Origin: Rhizophagus irregularis
Taxonomy: Eukaryota; Glomeromycota; Glomeromycetes; Glomerales; Glomeraceae
Direction of reading: 5' to 3'
DNA: 64,000 nucleotides
NCBI RefSeq assembly: GCF_026210795.1
Contig: NC_089433.1
Span: 5,605,001-5,669,000, forward strand
Shown here: piece after piece, positions 22,886 through 34,859 of the stretch
Position numbering within the stretch: the first letter of the stretch is position 1
Layout of the letters: every line of letters begins with the position of its first letter
Program-made: the position numbers and the translations under genes
The notes under the pieces: generated by a model
What the model saw: the letters and a program-made list of their open reading frames with translations, nothing else
What the model was told of the DNA's origin: nothing
Databases searched by the model: none

Positions 22886-25800
22886 TTATTCTACTCTATC
22901 ATTTTTTATCCAGTTTTTTAGACACATACATGCTTGAATAGTTTCTCGTCCTAAACTAGAACGTCTCTTTGTAATTAGGTCGGTTCCTCCAGAAAATATT
23001 CTTTCTACAGGTACACTCGTACCTAAAAAGTTCAAAAATTATATTAAATAAAATAAAAAAATTATAAGTTATAAAATCAAACAAATTCACACCTGGAATC
23101 GCTAAAAAATCTCTTGCCATATTCGCAAGATGTGGATAAGTTGCTTCATGTGTCTATAATGCAAATATAATTAGATGTCAGTATAATATTTATTGGAATT
23201 ATTAGAATTTTTTTATAACTTACTTTCCACCACTGTAGTGGATCAGTTTTAAATGCCACTGCAGGTTTTCGGAGATATTCTTCCAGCTCATCTTCATCCC
23301 TATCATTGTTATCCAATTCAAATATACAGAAAAAATCATTCCTGACAGATTCAACTAAACTATCGGTATTTTGAAAAGTATTTTTGTAATTATTGTTGTA
23401 TGTTTCTTTAATAATTTTTAAAGAAGCATCAATATATTCTTGTTCCCATTTTTGTTGGGTATAATATTTTAATTTTATTCGCGGATCAAGGACTAAAAAA
23501 TTACAGATGCATAAAATTTAAATAATTTAAATTTTATACAATATTATAAAGATAGTAAAATACAAAAATTTATAAATTACTCATTGCTATTGGATAAATG
23601 TATGAATCATTTGTTCTGGCATAATATTCCTTGAGTTTTTCGTACCCCATTCTTATTGCACTACGAACTTCCAGAATTGGAAGGTCGTCTAAAGCGGGGA
23701 CAAATCACGTGATTCGGTGTAATTTTAATTAGATTAATTTTTTTTAAAGAAAGATTAATAGAAACTTTAAAATCATAACATAAGCGTATTTTTATCTGCT
23801 TTGCAAGTTTACTTAAGGAAAAAAAGTGGATTATGAATATTGTTTTTGACTTTACATATGAATGAACGAAACTTTGCCGATCATATTCAAAAATGGATAA
23901 CGAAATTGAAAAAGTCAAATAAATCAAAAACAGCATTCAAAACCCTACTCTGCACTCTAAGTAAACTTGCAGAGCAGGCAAAATGCATTTAGGATGTGTG
24001 TTTAGAATGGTTGAATATATGGTAAAAAGTTTTATTTTATGAAAACAATTTTTTTTGAAGTCACGTGATTTGCTCCTGCTTTAGACGACCTCAGAATTGG
24101 GCAGTAATTTGTATTTTGTTCATCTAAAAGATTTTCTATATGTTCTAATAAGGCATTATACACAGGAATTGATGCCGAAAGCGTAATGAATTTTGATTGA
24201 GACATATATTCAGTAGCATCTTGGAAAATCTAAATTATAAAATTATACTTAATTTAATTGAATAAGTGATGATAAATTTAATAATTAATAAATATTACTT
24301 TAAGTACTCGGCATAATTCTTCTATAATTTTCCATTCATCCGATAAGATGGAAAAATCATTTAGCTCTCGGTCAATAGCTGCAATATTATCAAGAGGCTG
24401 TATAAATGTAATACTAGATAAATAAATTAATACATTATATCTAGTATATACTGTATTTATATATGTTTATTTAAATAGTTTTACCACTTGAAGTTCAAGA
24501 GCGCATTTTAACATTAGGTACGTTGAATTCCATCTCATCTTAACATCTAAAATAAGGTTTAATTCTTTAATATTTTGACTATTGCATTGGCAAAAAAATC
24601 TTTCACGGCGCTATGGTGAAACTCGGATTTTTACAATAAGCTTTCTTAGCTAAATAAAAATTAATAATAAATATTTTTATTTTAGAATAATATTAAAAAA
24701 TATTAGTGTTTTATTCTTACCTTAGGTATTATTTTATTTGTAAAAAGATTTGTATTATTCAAAATATCATCTAAAATTATATCTTCATCTTGTGGTTCTC
24801 CCGCTTTGATATATTTTAGTATCTCTTGAACTGCAAGGTTCATCATATGAGCGATACATCTGACATGATTTCATGGCGATGGAATTCAATGTGATTTTTG
24901 ATGCACATCTTTTCAAATTCCTTAAGAAAGGTATTGTTATTAGCGGCATTGTCCGTTGTTATTCCAAGGGTCTAAATTAAGTGTATTATAGTATTATCAT
25001 TAGTATTTTTATTTTGTCTTTATAATACATTATATATATTAATATATACTTAACCTTTGTGAATATTTTTTTCTTTTCAAGGCATTTTAAAAATGCATTT
25101 GCCAGATTTTCGCCTGAATGAGAACCCTCTAAATAAATAAAATCAAGAAGAATATCTCTAAGTTTCCAGTTAGCATCAATATAATGGCATGTTATGCCGA
25201 GAAATCCAAGAATATTAGGAGAGGTCCAAGCATCCAACGCAAAACTTATTTTTCCTGAAACGTTCTTCAATTTTAAGAGGTAAGTAAATTAATTTAATTA
25301 TATAATAATAATAAATTAAAATTTATAAATTCTTTACTAACCTGTAATAAATTTTGAATTTTTGTTTGATAATTTTTAAAAATTTTTAAAATATCATTTT
25401 TAACCGTATCTGCAGTCGGAATACGTGTTAATGGATTACAAATATTAATCAAATAACCAAACTCGGGAGATTCAACAGTGGTAAATGGCAGATCATCTGC
25501 AGTGATCCATATAGCAAGTTTTTTCCCGAAAAATCTCATTTGTAAATATCTATAAATAGGTTTAATTAATGAATAAATTATTACTTTAAAAATAAAATAA
25601 ATAAATTATACTTACTAATCGTTGATTATCTTCACGTAGAAAATTATTCATCAATTCTACTTGCTTCATAGTAGGAGGATCAATTTTGTTTGGATGTAAC
25701 TTAAGATGGCGATTTAAATTACCTGTTGAGCTCCCTTTGCCCATATTATATTTACCGCCACTGTTAAATAATATATTATATAAATTATAAAGGAATTTTT

Positions 25801-26315
25801 TAACTGTATTGAAATATAAAAATTCTTTACCTGCAATATCAGCATTTTGCCCATATTACGCCCTTTTCATCTTTAAACTTATCAAAATGATTTTACACAT
25901 TACTTCCTTTTTTATTTTCGTCCAATGTGCTTAAAACTGATTCATCAGCTTTATTTTCGTCTTGAATATTTTGTTCTTCTTCATTTCTACGCAGTTCTTC
26001 ATTTATACGCAGTTCTTCTTCATTTATATGTGGTTCTTCTTCATTTATATGTGGTTCTTCTTCATTTATATGTGGTTCTTCTTCATTTATACGTAATTCT
26101 TCTTCATTTATACATGATTCTTCTTCATTTATATGTGGTACTTCATTTATATCTTTTTCACTTAATATTTCTTCTTGAAGTAATATCTCATCTTCTTGAA
26201 ATAACACTTCATCCTCTTCTTGATCAAATAACATTTTTTCTTTACAAGAATGCTTTGATTTATGAATATTATTATTTTTAAACTTTTTATTGTTTTTACG
26301 TTTTTCTTTAAACAT
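22886..26315 (-). pseudogene. hAT transposase, interrupted and decayed
   Basis: Reading leftward on the minus strand: an N-terminal acidic tail with about eight INEEEPH-type repeats (26160-25990), then a BED zinc finger (about 25890-25640: WAKC..C, then GSSTGNLNRHLKLH). The transposase core follows (KISFALDAWTSPNILGFLGI at about 25260-25200, then TLGITTDNAANNNTFLKEF near 24970), and then the hAT C-terminal dimerisation block (VERIFSGGTDL and IQACMCLKNWIK, ending at 22886). At least five GT...AG introns separate these. Defects: TAA in place of a likely Trp and a TGA between the BED cysteines near 25870-25840, and a 411-bp MITE inserted in the coding sequence at 23681. It probably mobilised this element before decay. 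Confidence 0.85.
23681..24091. mobile_element. 411-bp MITE with 9-bp target duplication
   Basis: Inverted ends AAGGTCGTCTAAAGC and GCTTTAGACGACCT are flanked by CAGAATTGG (23672-23680 and 24092-24100). Each end also carries TCACGTGATT within 40 bp. It interrupts the hAT transposase frame between PIL and the preceding Cys; removing it rejoins the protein. The 9-bp duplication points to a Mutator-type (MULE) source. Confidence 0.85.
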
Positions 26316-26790
26316 TTTATATTTTATGAAGTAAAAAAAGAAAAATTTTTTTTACAAAAAAAAGGATTTTCATAGATTTATAACAAACAATTGATAATCA
26401 ATTTACTAATTTGGTTCAATTATTCTGATCAACAGGTTTATTTATTTAATAAATATTTTACATTTAAACGTAATAATAATTTAATATATGTGACCTGAAT
26501 CTGACCCAGATAGACTCGGTTAGATTAAAAAATTTACCTGATCCGATATCAGGTTAATAATTTGTCAACCTGACCTGAAAATTTCGGGTCAACCTGACGA
26601 GTCACCTGGGTTGACCTGACCTGTTCGGAGCTCTATTGGTGATCGTGTAAAAGTGATGACCATAGTAAATTTCGCTAACTTTGTAAAGTTAGAATATTTT
26701 GTGTAACATTACATGGTATGAATATAGTTGGCGATGCTTGCAATTCTTTATGATTCATTGTCAGTTGAATTCTATTAAAATTCATTTAAA

Positions 26791-29700
26791 ATGCAGTGGA
26801 TTGAAGATTCAATTAATAAAAAATTTCTCAAATTATACGAATTTGAAGAATTTAAAAATGTTAATAAAATTTATGATGGTCAATGTTTAGAAGTATACAG
26901 CGCGGTCTACAAAGTTATCATGTAGCGATAAAATCACTACTTTATAATAATAATGAATGCATGAATGAGATTGTTCGTGAGGTTGGTATTGTATGTTTTA
27001 CTGTATATGACAATTAATTTAAAATATTTTTCAGCATTAATTTAGATTCAACTTTATCACCAGTTGAATTACTGCTCTATCTCCAAAATTTATGGAGTTA
27101 CTAGAAAAGGTTTGTTAAATTAAAATTAAAAAAATGAAAAGTTTATTATATTAACATTTAAATTTTAAGGGAAAGATAAATCGTTTTCCTTAGTATTGGA
27201 ATTTGCAGATAATGGAGAAATGATTGATTATTTTCGAAATAGGTGTCAAACTATTTATATGGACGATTTTATTAATATAATTGTTCAAATTGCGAGATTA
27301 TTATTAATTTTGCACGAAGATGATATTTTTGGCATTAATATCATATAACAATTTCTCATAATAATTTGCAAATCACTTTTATTCTATTATTAAATTATTC
27401 TGATTTTAGAGTTCCAATATTTTACTTGATAAAAAGAGAAGAGTTAAACTGTCAAGTTTGGGGCTATCAAAAAGAATTATAAAAGGTTTTCAAAGCAAAA
27501 ATCAAGATATTATCGATTTTAAATCTATTTTTGAATATATAAAGTTTAAGCATGGAAGATACAACAAATTATTTAAAGATAATGAATTTACTTTATTTTA
27601 ATATTTATAATAATTGTATTAATTATGGCAACATTATTGTGACTATACTTGCCACCCATATTAAATGGGATGGGAGAATCCCCTATCCCATCCCATCCCA
27701 TATCCCATCCCTTTTGCCAAAATCCCCTCCTATTTGCCAAAATCCCATTCCAATCCCAAATCCCAATCCCACCCATATCCCATATCCCATATCCCATCCC
27801 TTATCCCAAATAATCTCATTGGTCAATTATCACGTGACGTTACACAAATTTCCAAAAAAGGAAATTTTGCTTCCCGCAAAAATTGAAAGATTTTGGTTTC
27901 ACAAGTATTCCAAAAAAGGAAATTTCTACGCCGATCATATAATTCTGGCCAGCATTGCATCCATTACCAGAATATGAGCAAAATTAAGATCCCGAACAGA
28001 TTTACGAAGTTTATATTTTAACTCCGGCCGGAATTACAAATTATAAAGGTTTAAATCCTTATCCTACAAACCCAATTTTTAAGAGATTTACTGATCAGAT
28101 TTTAATGAAATTTATATCTTTGGATTCGTCTTGATGCAAGGAATTAAATGGTAGTGAAATCATATTTCTAAAATTAATATTGACTGATTTATTATAAAAA
28201 ATGTATTTTTATACTATATATTATTTGAAAGTAACATGTTTATAGCAGTTAGTATTCAGTAATATATTGATTATTTTATTTGAATTAATAATTTTGATGA
28301 TATCTGTTGATATTGTTTTTTTAGATTAACAGTAAATTAATTCCTGGTTTGTAAATATTATTTTATGAAAAAATGTATTTGTAACGCCTGATTACGTATC
28401 TTTATTTGCAACATCCTTTTTTTATTTTTTTTAATAATAAATTTAATATGTGTTTCACAAATAAATTTTTTATATGCAAAATTTAATTTGGAAAACTTTT
28501 ACTTAATGTACTTAAGACAGTTTCATAGATAAAATTTAAGTTATAAGCAGTTTCTTGAAATTTTTTAAAAAATTCTTTTATCTTAGTTACACGACTGATC
28601 TTTTGTTTTTGTTTACATTACGCCTGATTTTAAATTTTAATTGGATAAAATTGGGGGTTGTTACAAATAAGACGCATAACAGGCTGTTACAATTAGATTT
28701 ATCCTTATTTTATTAAATATTTATGCAATAATAATAATATCTATCAAATTATATATATTAGAAATAAATAATCAAACTTTTTTTGATGAATTAATAGATA
28801 GGTTTAAGTTAATTCAAAGTTAAATTGTAATAAAAAATATAAAATAATAAATTGAATAAATATATTTTAAAAACTTTTTATATTAAAAGTAACCAATTAT
28901 TGCTTGCTTTATACATGTTATTTAATAATATATATTATAAAATACATTTTTTATAATAACTTAGTCAATATTAATGTTGGAAATATAATTTCACTGCCAT
29001 TAAATTCCTTGCATCGAGACAAATCCAATGATATAAATTTCATTAAAATCTGATCGGTAAATTTCTTAAAAATTGGGGTATGTAGGATAAGGATTTAAAC
29101 TAAATTCTGACCTGAATTAACATTAGACTTCGAAAACTAAAATATTACGGCCGGAATTATGTGATCGGCATAGAAATTTCCTTTTTTGGAATACTTGTGA
29201 AACCAAATCCGCCCATTTTTTGCGGGAGGCAAAATTTCCTTTTTTTGGAAGTTTGTGTAACGTCACGTGATAATTGGCCAATGGTAGAAATGTTACACAA
29301 GTATTTTGGGATTTGGGATGGGATGGGATTTGGGATTGGGATTTGGGATGGGATGGGATATGGGATGGGAGGGGAGGGGATGGGAGGGGATTTTAAATGG
29401 GCGGCAAGTATAATTGTGACAGATTGTATAAACTCTAGAGTCTAGAAGTTTAGAAGAATGTATTAATAAGTTGGAATCTATAGGTCGCTCTAATAAAGGT
29501 AAATGTAATTTATGTTTATTCATTATTGTAAGTACAAAAGCTAATTAATTTTTTTGATAGGACGGGAAGTCAAAATTGTCGTATTTAAAAACGAAAAAAA
29601 AACATTTAGTAAACTTTTGAATTATAACAATAAAAATAGTATCGCATCAAGAGTTAAATTGAAACATGGGGAAAGCATTGGTCAAAGAGTAAAAAACTGA
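26791..29700 (+). pseudogene. Decayed protein pseudokinase, copy 2, split by an element
   Basis: Exons are collinear with copy 1. MQWIEDSINKKFLKLYEFEE starts at 26791. The VAIK region near 26925 is shifted by a one-base indel. The hinge exon is at 27171-27344 (LVLEFADNGEMIDYF) and SSNILLDKKRRVKLSSLGLS at about 27411. The last exons follow the inserted element (29421-29500, 29561-29700), ending KLKHGESIGQRVKN plus TGA. Like copy 1 it has GIN for HRD and a Ser-containing substitute for DFG, so loss of catalytic residues preceded the duplication. The 1.77 kb element at 27644 and the N-lobe frameshift make this copy a pseudogene. Its C-terminal tail is better preserved than in copy 1. Confidence 0.75.
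27644..29412. mobile_element. 1.77 kb foldback element with CCCAT/GGGAT arms
   Basis: Ends TATACTTGCCACCCAT and ATGGGCGGCAAGTATA are flanked by an exact 8-bp duplication ATTGTGAC (27636-27643, 29413-29420). Kinase copy 1 has the uninterrupted site at about 6392-6399. The inverted arms are about 560 bp each (to about 28200 and from about 28850) and include ATCCCATCCC-type tandem repeats at 27665-27800 mirrored by GGGATGGGAT repeats at 29308-29400. TATCACGTGACGTTACAC is mirrored near 29255-29275. No transposase is present. Open frames over the repeats are artefacts of low complexity. Confidence 0.85.
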
Positions 29701-30577
29701 CATATTGAAATGAAACGTAAAAAATAATACAAATGTGATCGTCTGGAGTATAATTACAAATACTTCTTTTTCATTTTCACAGTATCTGTGTATCAATAGA
29801 ATGTAAGTTTATTACTACGGGAATTAAACTAGTTTTTAGTCATAGAGTTTCTTCGCCATTATCACGGTAAATTAAATTGTTTGCTAATTCTACATACCGG
29901 AATTAATATATCTAGTTTGTATACAATCATTTACTTCGACAATGTAATTCAACGACGTATTAAACAATAAATATTCCAAGTTAAAATAATACATTTTAGG
30001 TTGAATTGATTTGAGATTTTGAGTAAACTATAATAAGTATTGTGTATTTTAAGTAACTTATAAATTAAGGCAATTCTGTGACAACTAAATTTTGAGCTTT
30101 AAATGTAATTAGATACTCGATTAAATGACAAGACAAAAATTTAATTCGAGTCAGAAAATGTCAATTGAATTGTCATTCATTAATAATCTGACTAATTGCA
30201 TCAAAAATAAATAAATCCCTTTCATAAAACTGCAATTTGATTAATAGCTTTGATAATTTGAAACAGTTATAACGAACTTTACAGAATTCAAAAAAATTTA
30301 ATCAGAAGTTATTCAGTAAATAAATATAAACCACCTGAATCTCGAATGAATTATGCAAATAATCGCTCAATAATTAGCGTTAGCTGAAATATAAATAATA
30401 AGTATCAGAATGAGGATTAGGGCGTTGAATTAAACGAATCAATTAAATAAACTAAATTAAACATTTTACAAATATAGAAACCAGACAATTCAATAAGACA
30501 TTGAAATATAGATGATAATTTTAAACATATCTTTTCAGATGCTTGTAAAAATTCACGATAGTTTTTTATTTTATTAG

Positions 30578-30790
30578 ACGTATAAATCTACAAATTTGGT
30601 AGAAATCATCATCTTTTAGCTAACACTTTTATGGAAACATTAGAATTTACTTTTTTATAAACATGATATTTTATTACAGTCATCACTGACGTATAAATCT
30701 ACAAATTTGGATCATCATCTTTTAAAAGCTAACACTTTTATGGAAACATTAGATTTACTTTTTTATAAACATGATTATTTTATTCACAAC
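30578..30790 (+). repeat. Two-unit tandem duplication, period 110 bp
   Basis: GACGTATAAATCTACAAATT plus TGG starts at 30578 and again at 30688. Each is followed by ATCATCATCTTTT, AGCTAACACTTTTATGGAAA and TTTTTTATAAACATGAT. The copies differ by small indels. Confidence 0.85.
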
Positions 30791-32309
30791 CATTTAGTAC
30801 TAGTCTTGCGTCAATTTATTAATACTAAAAAAATATAAATACTGATTTAAAAAGTTTTACTTAGATAGAGCCTAATCTTCTGAAATGCTGGTATACTGTA
30901 TATATAATTTATGTTTATTTAGTTGAAATTTTTCAATTTACATAGATTGAAAATCCTTTTACGAATACGTATTAAGAGGATATGTTTATTTTTCTTTAAT
31001 TTTATGTATTGGGGACAAAGAACAAGGGATAGATAAGGGGGAATGGTATAATAAATATGAAAGTAAATATTTTTGGTTTATTTATAATGAAAGAAAATGA
31101 TATTGAAATTTTTTTTAGAAATTAACGAAGAAAATAAAGAAACGGAAAAGAATCGGAGAACAATAAGAACAATAAACCATGTGTATGGTGTGTATTAAGG
31201 GGGAAGGTTTGTTGCATTATGTAGAAAGAAAAAATCGGAGGATAATTTAAATCGTGGATATGAAACAAGATTCTATTAAGGTAGCTTTTAAAGAGTTTTC
31301 CACAATTAAAAATTTTTAATGATTTAATAACAAACATTAAAAATATTTCTCTTTTCGCAATGATTTTAGTATTTATTGCACATTTAGGTCCATTTATTGA
31401 TATGTCGTATTGCCAAACGCAGATGAATGTACACGTTAGTAAAGTTTACGCTTCGTAAGATAAATGGAATCTAAATGTTATATAAATCTTCATTGATTTA
31501 TTATTTAAATAAAAAAGAAACCAACAGTTAAAAAGGTTTGTAGGCTAAACTTTAATCTGTATCATGTGACTCATACTTTCCATCACGTCATACAATTACT
31601 AAATAAGTCTATGATCGACTAATAATTAACCAATTGGCTAGTACCTCGTGCAGGGTTTGTCTTATTCATTTCAAACTTCAGTCATAGCAGAAGTAGTGAG
31701 GCAAATGTTCATAGCTAAAATCCTATGTTATAAATAGGTTAAAAATTTACAGTTTGATAAATTAAAAAGTAATATTTATTATGTACGATTTTTTTGAAAT
31801 TTAATTTTTGTTATTTCTAGCACATTTATCAAATGTCACTCTAATTTATGATTTATAAAAGTTTGAAGACACCATATTTTTGTCGTTTATAGATGATAGC
31901 CACCATATAATGATAGATTTTCAAATGCTTTAGTCATTTCTTCAACCAAATTTTGATTTCTTACAACAAATTTTAATTTTCACGTTTAAAATTAAACGAT
32001 TTGACGTGTGATGTGAAAATTATACCACGTGACTTAGGATTGTGTAACTTTGTAATTTATAAAAAACGTTTTTTTAATATTATGGAGGTAATTGAATTTC
32101 TGCGAATACTTATATAATTACACCTTCAACAATTGTTTTCCGCATCATTCAGTCCCTTCAAGGAGAATTTCCAAGTTTTGATTTTATAATTTATGAAGCA
32201 AAGAAAGCAGTAGACTGGCCTTATTAAAGATAAAAGACCATGACCGCGAGTGTAAAGTGTATAAAGCGTTTATACTTCATGAAAATATATTGTAACCATG
32301 ATTAGTTTG

Positions 32310-32515
32310 TATTCGATGATGATTTGAATGATGGCTTTTGACGACCAAATAGTATATTAATTTTGTATTTGAGGTCTGAATAGAGTATCATTGATAAAAT
32401 GTATTTTGAATAAAACTTGATAATTGATATTTTGATGATAGCTTTGACGAGCATTGAATATTTTTTGTGTATTTGAGGTCTGAATAGAGTTTCATTGAAA
32501 AAGTTTATTTTGAAT
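32310..32515 (+). repeat. Two-unit tandem duplication, period about 120 bp
   Basis: GTATTTGAGGTCTGAATAGAG followed by T(A/T)TCATTGA(A/T)AAA and TATTTTGAAT occurs near 32366 and near 32470. Each is preceded by a GATGAT...TTTGACGA stretch. Confidence 0.75.
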
Positions 32516-32859
32516 TTTAATAATTATTAAAAGAATGTTATGAATATTTACAATTGAGAATAATTAATTAGTTGATATAGATCTTTAAATTAAATTTCAT
32601 AAAATTTTAAAGAAATTAACAGTATTGTTATTTTAAGTTAAAACAAGTATATGATTCTGTACAAAGCTTAAATGAAATCGGTGCTTTTGAACATTATAAG
32701 GTATTTATCTATTTATTGCAGTTGTTTAACTTTGTAAATTTATATAATAATGAGATTTCAAACGTTTTTAGAGTTCCAGTAGTGATGACGAAAGTCCAAT
32801 TGCTATCTATAAAAACATTGTTAATTTATTTAATTTAACGTAAGTAATTGATTGTTGAT

Positions 32860-34500
32860 TGAAGTCACCTGAATCAGACGAAGATGTAGAATTATGCGAC
32901 GCTATTTTAGATAAATTATCTCTTATTAATATTGAGGAACTTAGTTGGAAGGACCCTGTAGCCAGCCTTGTGCTTGATGAGAATTCGAATCTAATAAAAC
33001 CCTTAGACAAGATATCACTGCAGCAATTATCTGTATATTTTTTTTAGTATTGTCTTATCATTTGCGATCTTTCACTGTACATAATGAATGAATTAATTTT
33101 ATTATTGCACTACAATTAGGAGCCAAAAGGCTTTATCTTCCCGAAATTAGAGATGAAATAAATACAAAATGTATTATGCTTCAAACGAGTTCTTTCATAG
33201 TATTAATTTTTCACCAGTTCCTGTGAAATTTTTGCATGATTCAAAATGGAAGGAGGTTCCTTCTAAACAGAAACAAGTCGTTGATAATATTTTGCTAGTG
33301 CTGTAAGTGAATTTTTTTATTAATTTACTATAATTTGAGTAATTTAATTTAGCGCTAATTATTTTTAGTAAAGAAGTATGGAACAACCGTACTTATTCAG
33401 ATCATAAATTTACCAAAAAATTGAACGAAGGTTCATATTTCTCGGATGTAATAAATCCCTTGCTTCGTGCTTCTTTAAGTGGAATTGATCGTGACAACAC
33501 ATATTTACCGTGTAAGTATTTATTAACAATTAACATTTATTGGCAATTATAACCATTTTTTTAATTGTATTAATAGGAACTTATGTACTTAGAAACTACT
33601 CGTATTTGTTGTGCGTCACAAAAAAAGAAAGATGATTACGTGAAACTTTGGCGTCAGTGCAATGATGGAATTACATGGGTTTATAATTCTTGTTCACCTG
33701 CAAGGAATCAATTTTGCTTATTGGGATTACAGACTTTTGGTACAAATTTAATTAATTTAATTTATCAATTGTATAATTACTTGTGTAAGGTATTTAAATA
33801 CATTTTGGCTATTGTACGTGATTTATATTTGAATGCAATCCATAGCGAATCAATTTTTTTTAAAAAATATTCTATACATATTCCGGACATTTTCCGTATT
33901 AGAAGAAAATTATTAATTTTTTTTTAAAAAAAAATTCCATACATATTCCGGACATTTTCCGCATTAGAAAATTATTAATTTTTTTTTTTAAAAAAAATTC
34001 CATACATATTCCGGACATTTTCCGCATTAGAAAATTATTAATTTTTTTTAAAAAAAAATTCCATACATATTCCGGACATTTTCCGCATTAGAAAATTATT
34101 AATTTTTTTTTAAAAAAAATTCCATACATATTCCGGACATTTTCCGCATTAGAAAATTATTAATTTTTTTTTTAAAAAATAATTCTATGCATATTCCGGA
34201 CAATTAGTAATTTTCTGTACGTATTCTGGACATTTAAAAAATTATGAACAGATGATGTGATTATTTTTTAGGACGAAAAATGGTTATTTCCTGGACACGC
34301 TCAAATATACCAGGACATTTTCCGGACATTTTGTAGATATTTCCGGACAATTCTTTTTTATAGGGGTGTTTATTTTCAAAAAATTCATAATTTAGATTGG
34401 AATAAAGTTCATACCAATGTAAAAAGATTAGTAAAATACCATCATGTACAATTTATAGAGCAGTTGTAATTAAAGATTGAACAATTGGAGTGGTTAATTT
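32860..34500 (+). pseudogene. Decayed member of a multi-copy fungal family
   Basis: Successive exon-like pieces are an acidic start (SPESDEDVELCDAILDKLSL, 32865), SPVPVKFLHDSKWKEVPSKQ (about 33215), KEVWNNRTYSDHKFTKKLNE (33370) and ETTRICCASQKKKDDYVKLW followed by RQCNDGITWVYNS (33590-33690). The E..R...SQKK..D..KLWR.CNDG signature is one I recognise from a large uncharacterised family in Rhizophagus genomes. The spacing of E, D and K recalls a nuclease-like core but this is inference. Frames change between pieces, some without a good splice site, and the 3' half is replaced by a 62-bp satellite (33860-34215). I therefore call it a pseudogene. Confidence 0.55.
33855..34215 (+). repeat. Satellite of about six 62-bp units
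   Basis: Each unit has an A-run, TTC(C/T)ATACATATTCCGGACA, TTTTCCG(C/T)ATTAG and AAAATTATTAA plus a T-run. Units start near 33856, 33930, 33995, 34055, 34115 and 34178. The T-run/A-run junctions (TTTTTTTAAAAAAA) form perfect palindromes. Confidence 0.9.
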
Positions 34501-34859
34501 AGAGGAAATAAAAGATTATGAGAGCATTTTAATAAAATATAAAAAATTTTTGATTATTAATATTATAATATTTACAGGAATAAATTCTTAAGTATGATTT
34601 AAGATACGTGGAAAAGTTCTTCCGAGTCAGCAATTTCAAAAAATGAGTATGATTAGTTAAAGGGTGCTCTCTCAATGTTATTTACTAGCGCAAAAACTAA
34701 TACTGTAATGTTCATAATATTAACTCATAGTGGAATTATTTGTCTCACTGGTAAAAAAACACAAAAGCAATAATTTTTTAATAATTTAATCTCTTTAATT
34801 TTTACAAATTTAAGAATTACATGACACATGTATTGTTTAAGAAAACCTACAAAATCTAC

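Larger units (their letters stand above)
16451..26635 (-). mobile_element. 10.2 kb hAT transposon with nested insertions
   Basis: The inverted ends are TAGAGCTCTGAACGGGTCAG on the left and its partner CTGTTCGGAGCTCTA on the right. They are flanked by an exact 8-bp duplication TTGGTGAT (16443-16450 and 26636-26643). TAGNG ends with 8-bp duplications are characteristic of hAT. Both ends continue into many GGGTCAGGT / ACCTGACC subterminal repeats (16470-16590, 22580-22620, 26490-26625). The right half carries a hAT transposase on the minus strand. The left half carries a nested 4.9 kb element, a captured RRM-gene piece and three intron-like units. The transposase is broken, so this copy is not autonomous. 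Confidence 0.9.
29701..32640. other. Gene-poor AT-rich region
   Basis: No gene is supported. It holds two short tandem duplications (listed separately). The minus-strand open frame at 31122-31337 has no supporting context. Confidence 0.45.

Noticed and set aside
27665-27886. Pro/Ser-rich frames over the CCCAT repeats (also 29293-29523 and 42743-42955)
   Set aside because: Simple repeats translated; they lie within inverted arms of a non-coding element.
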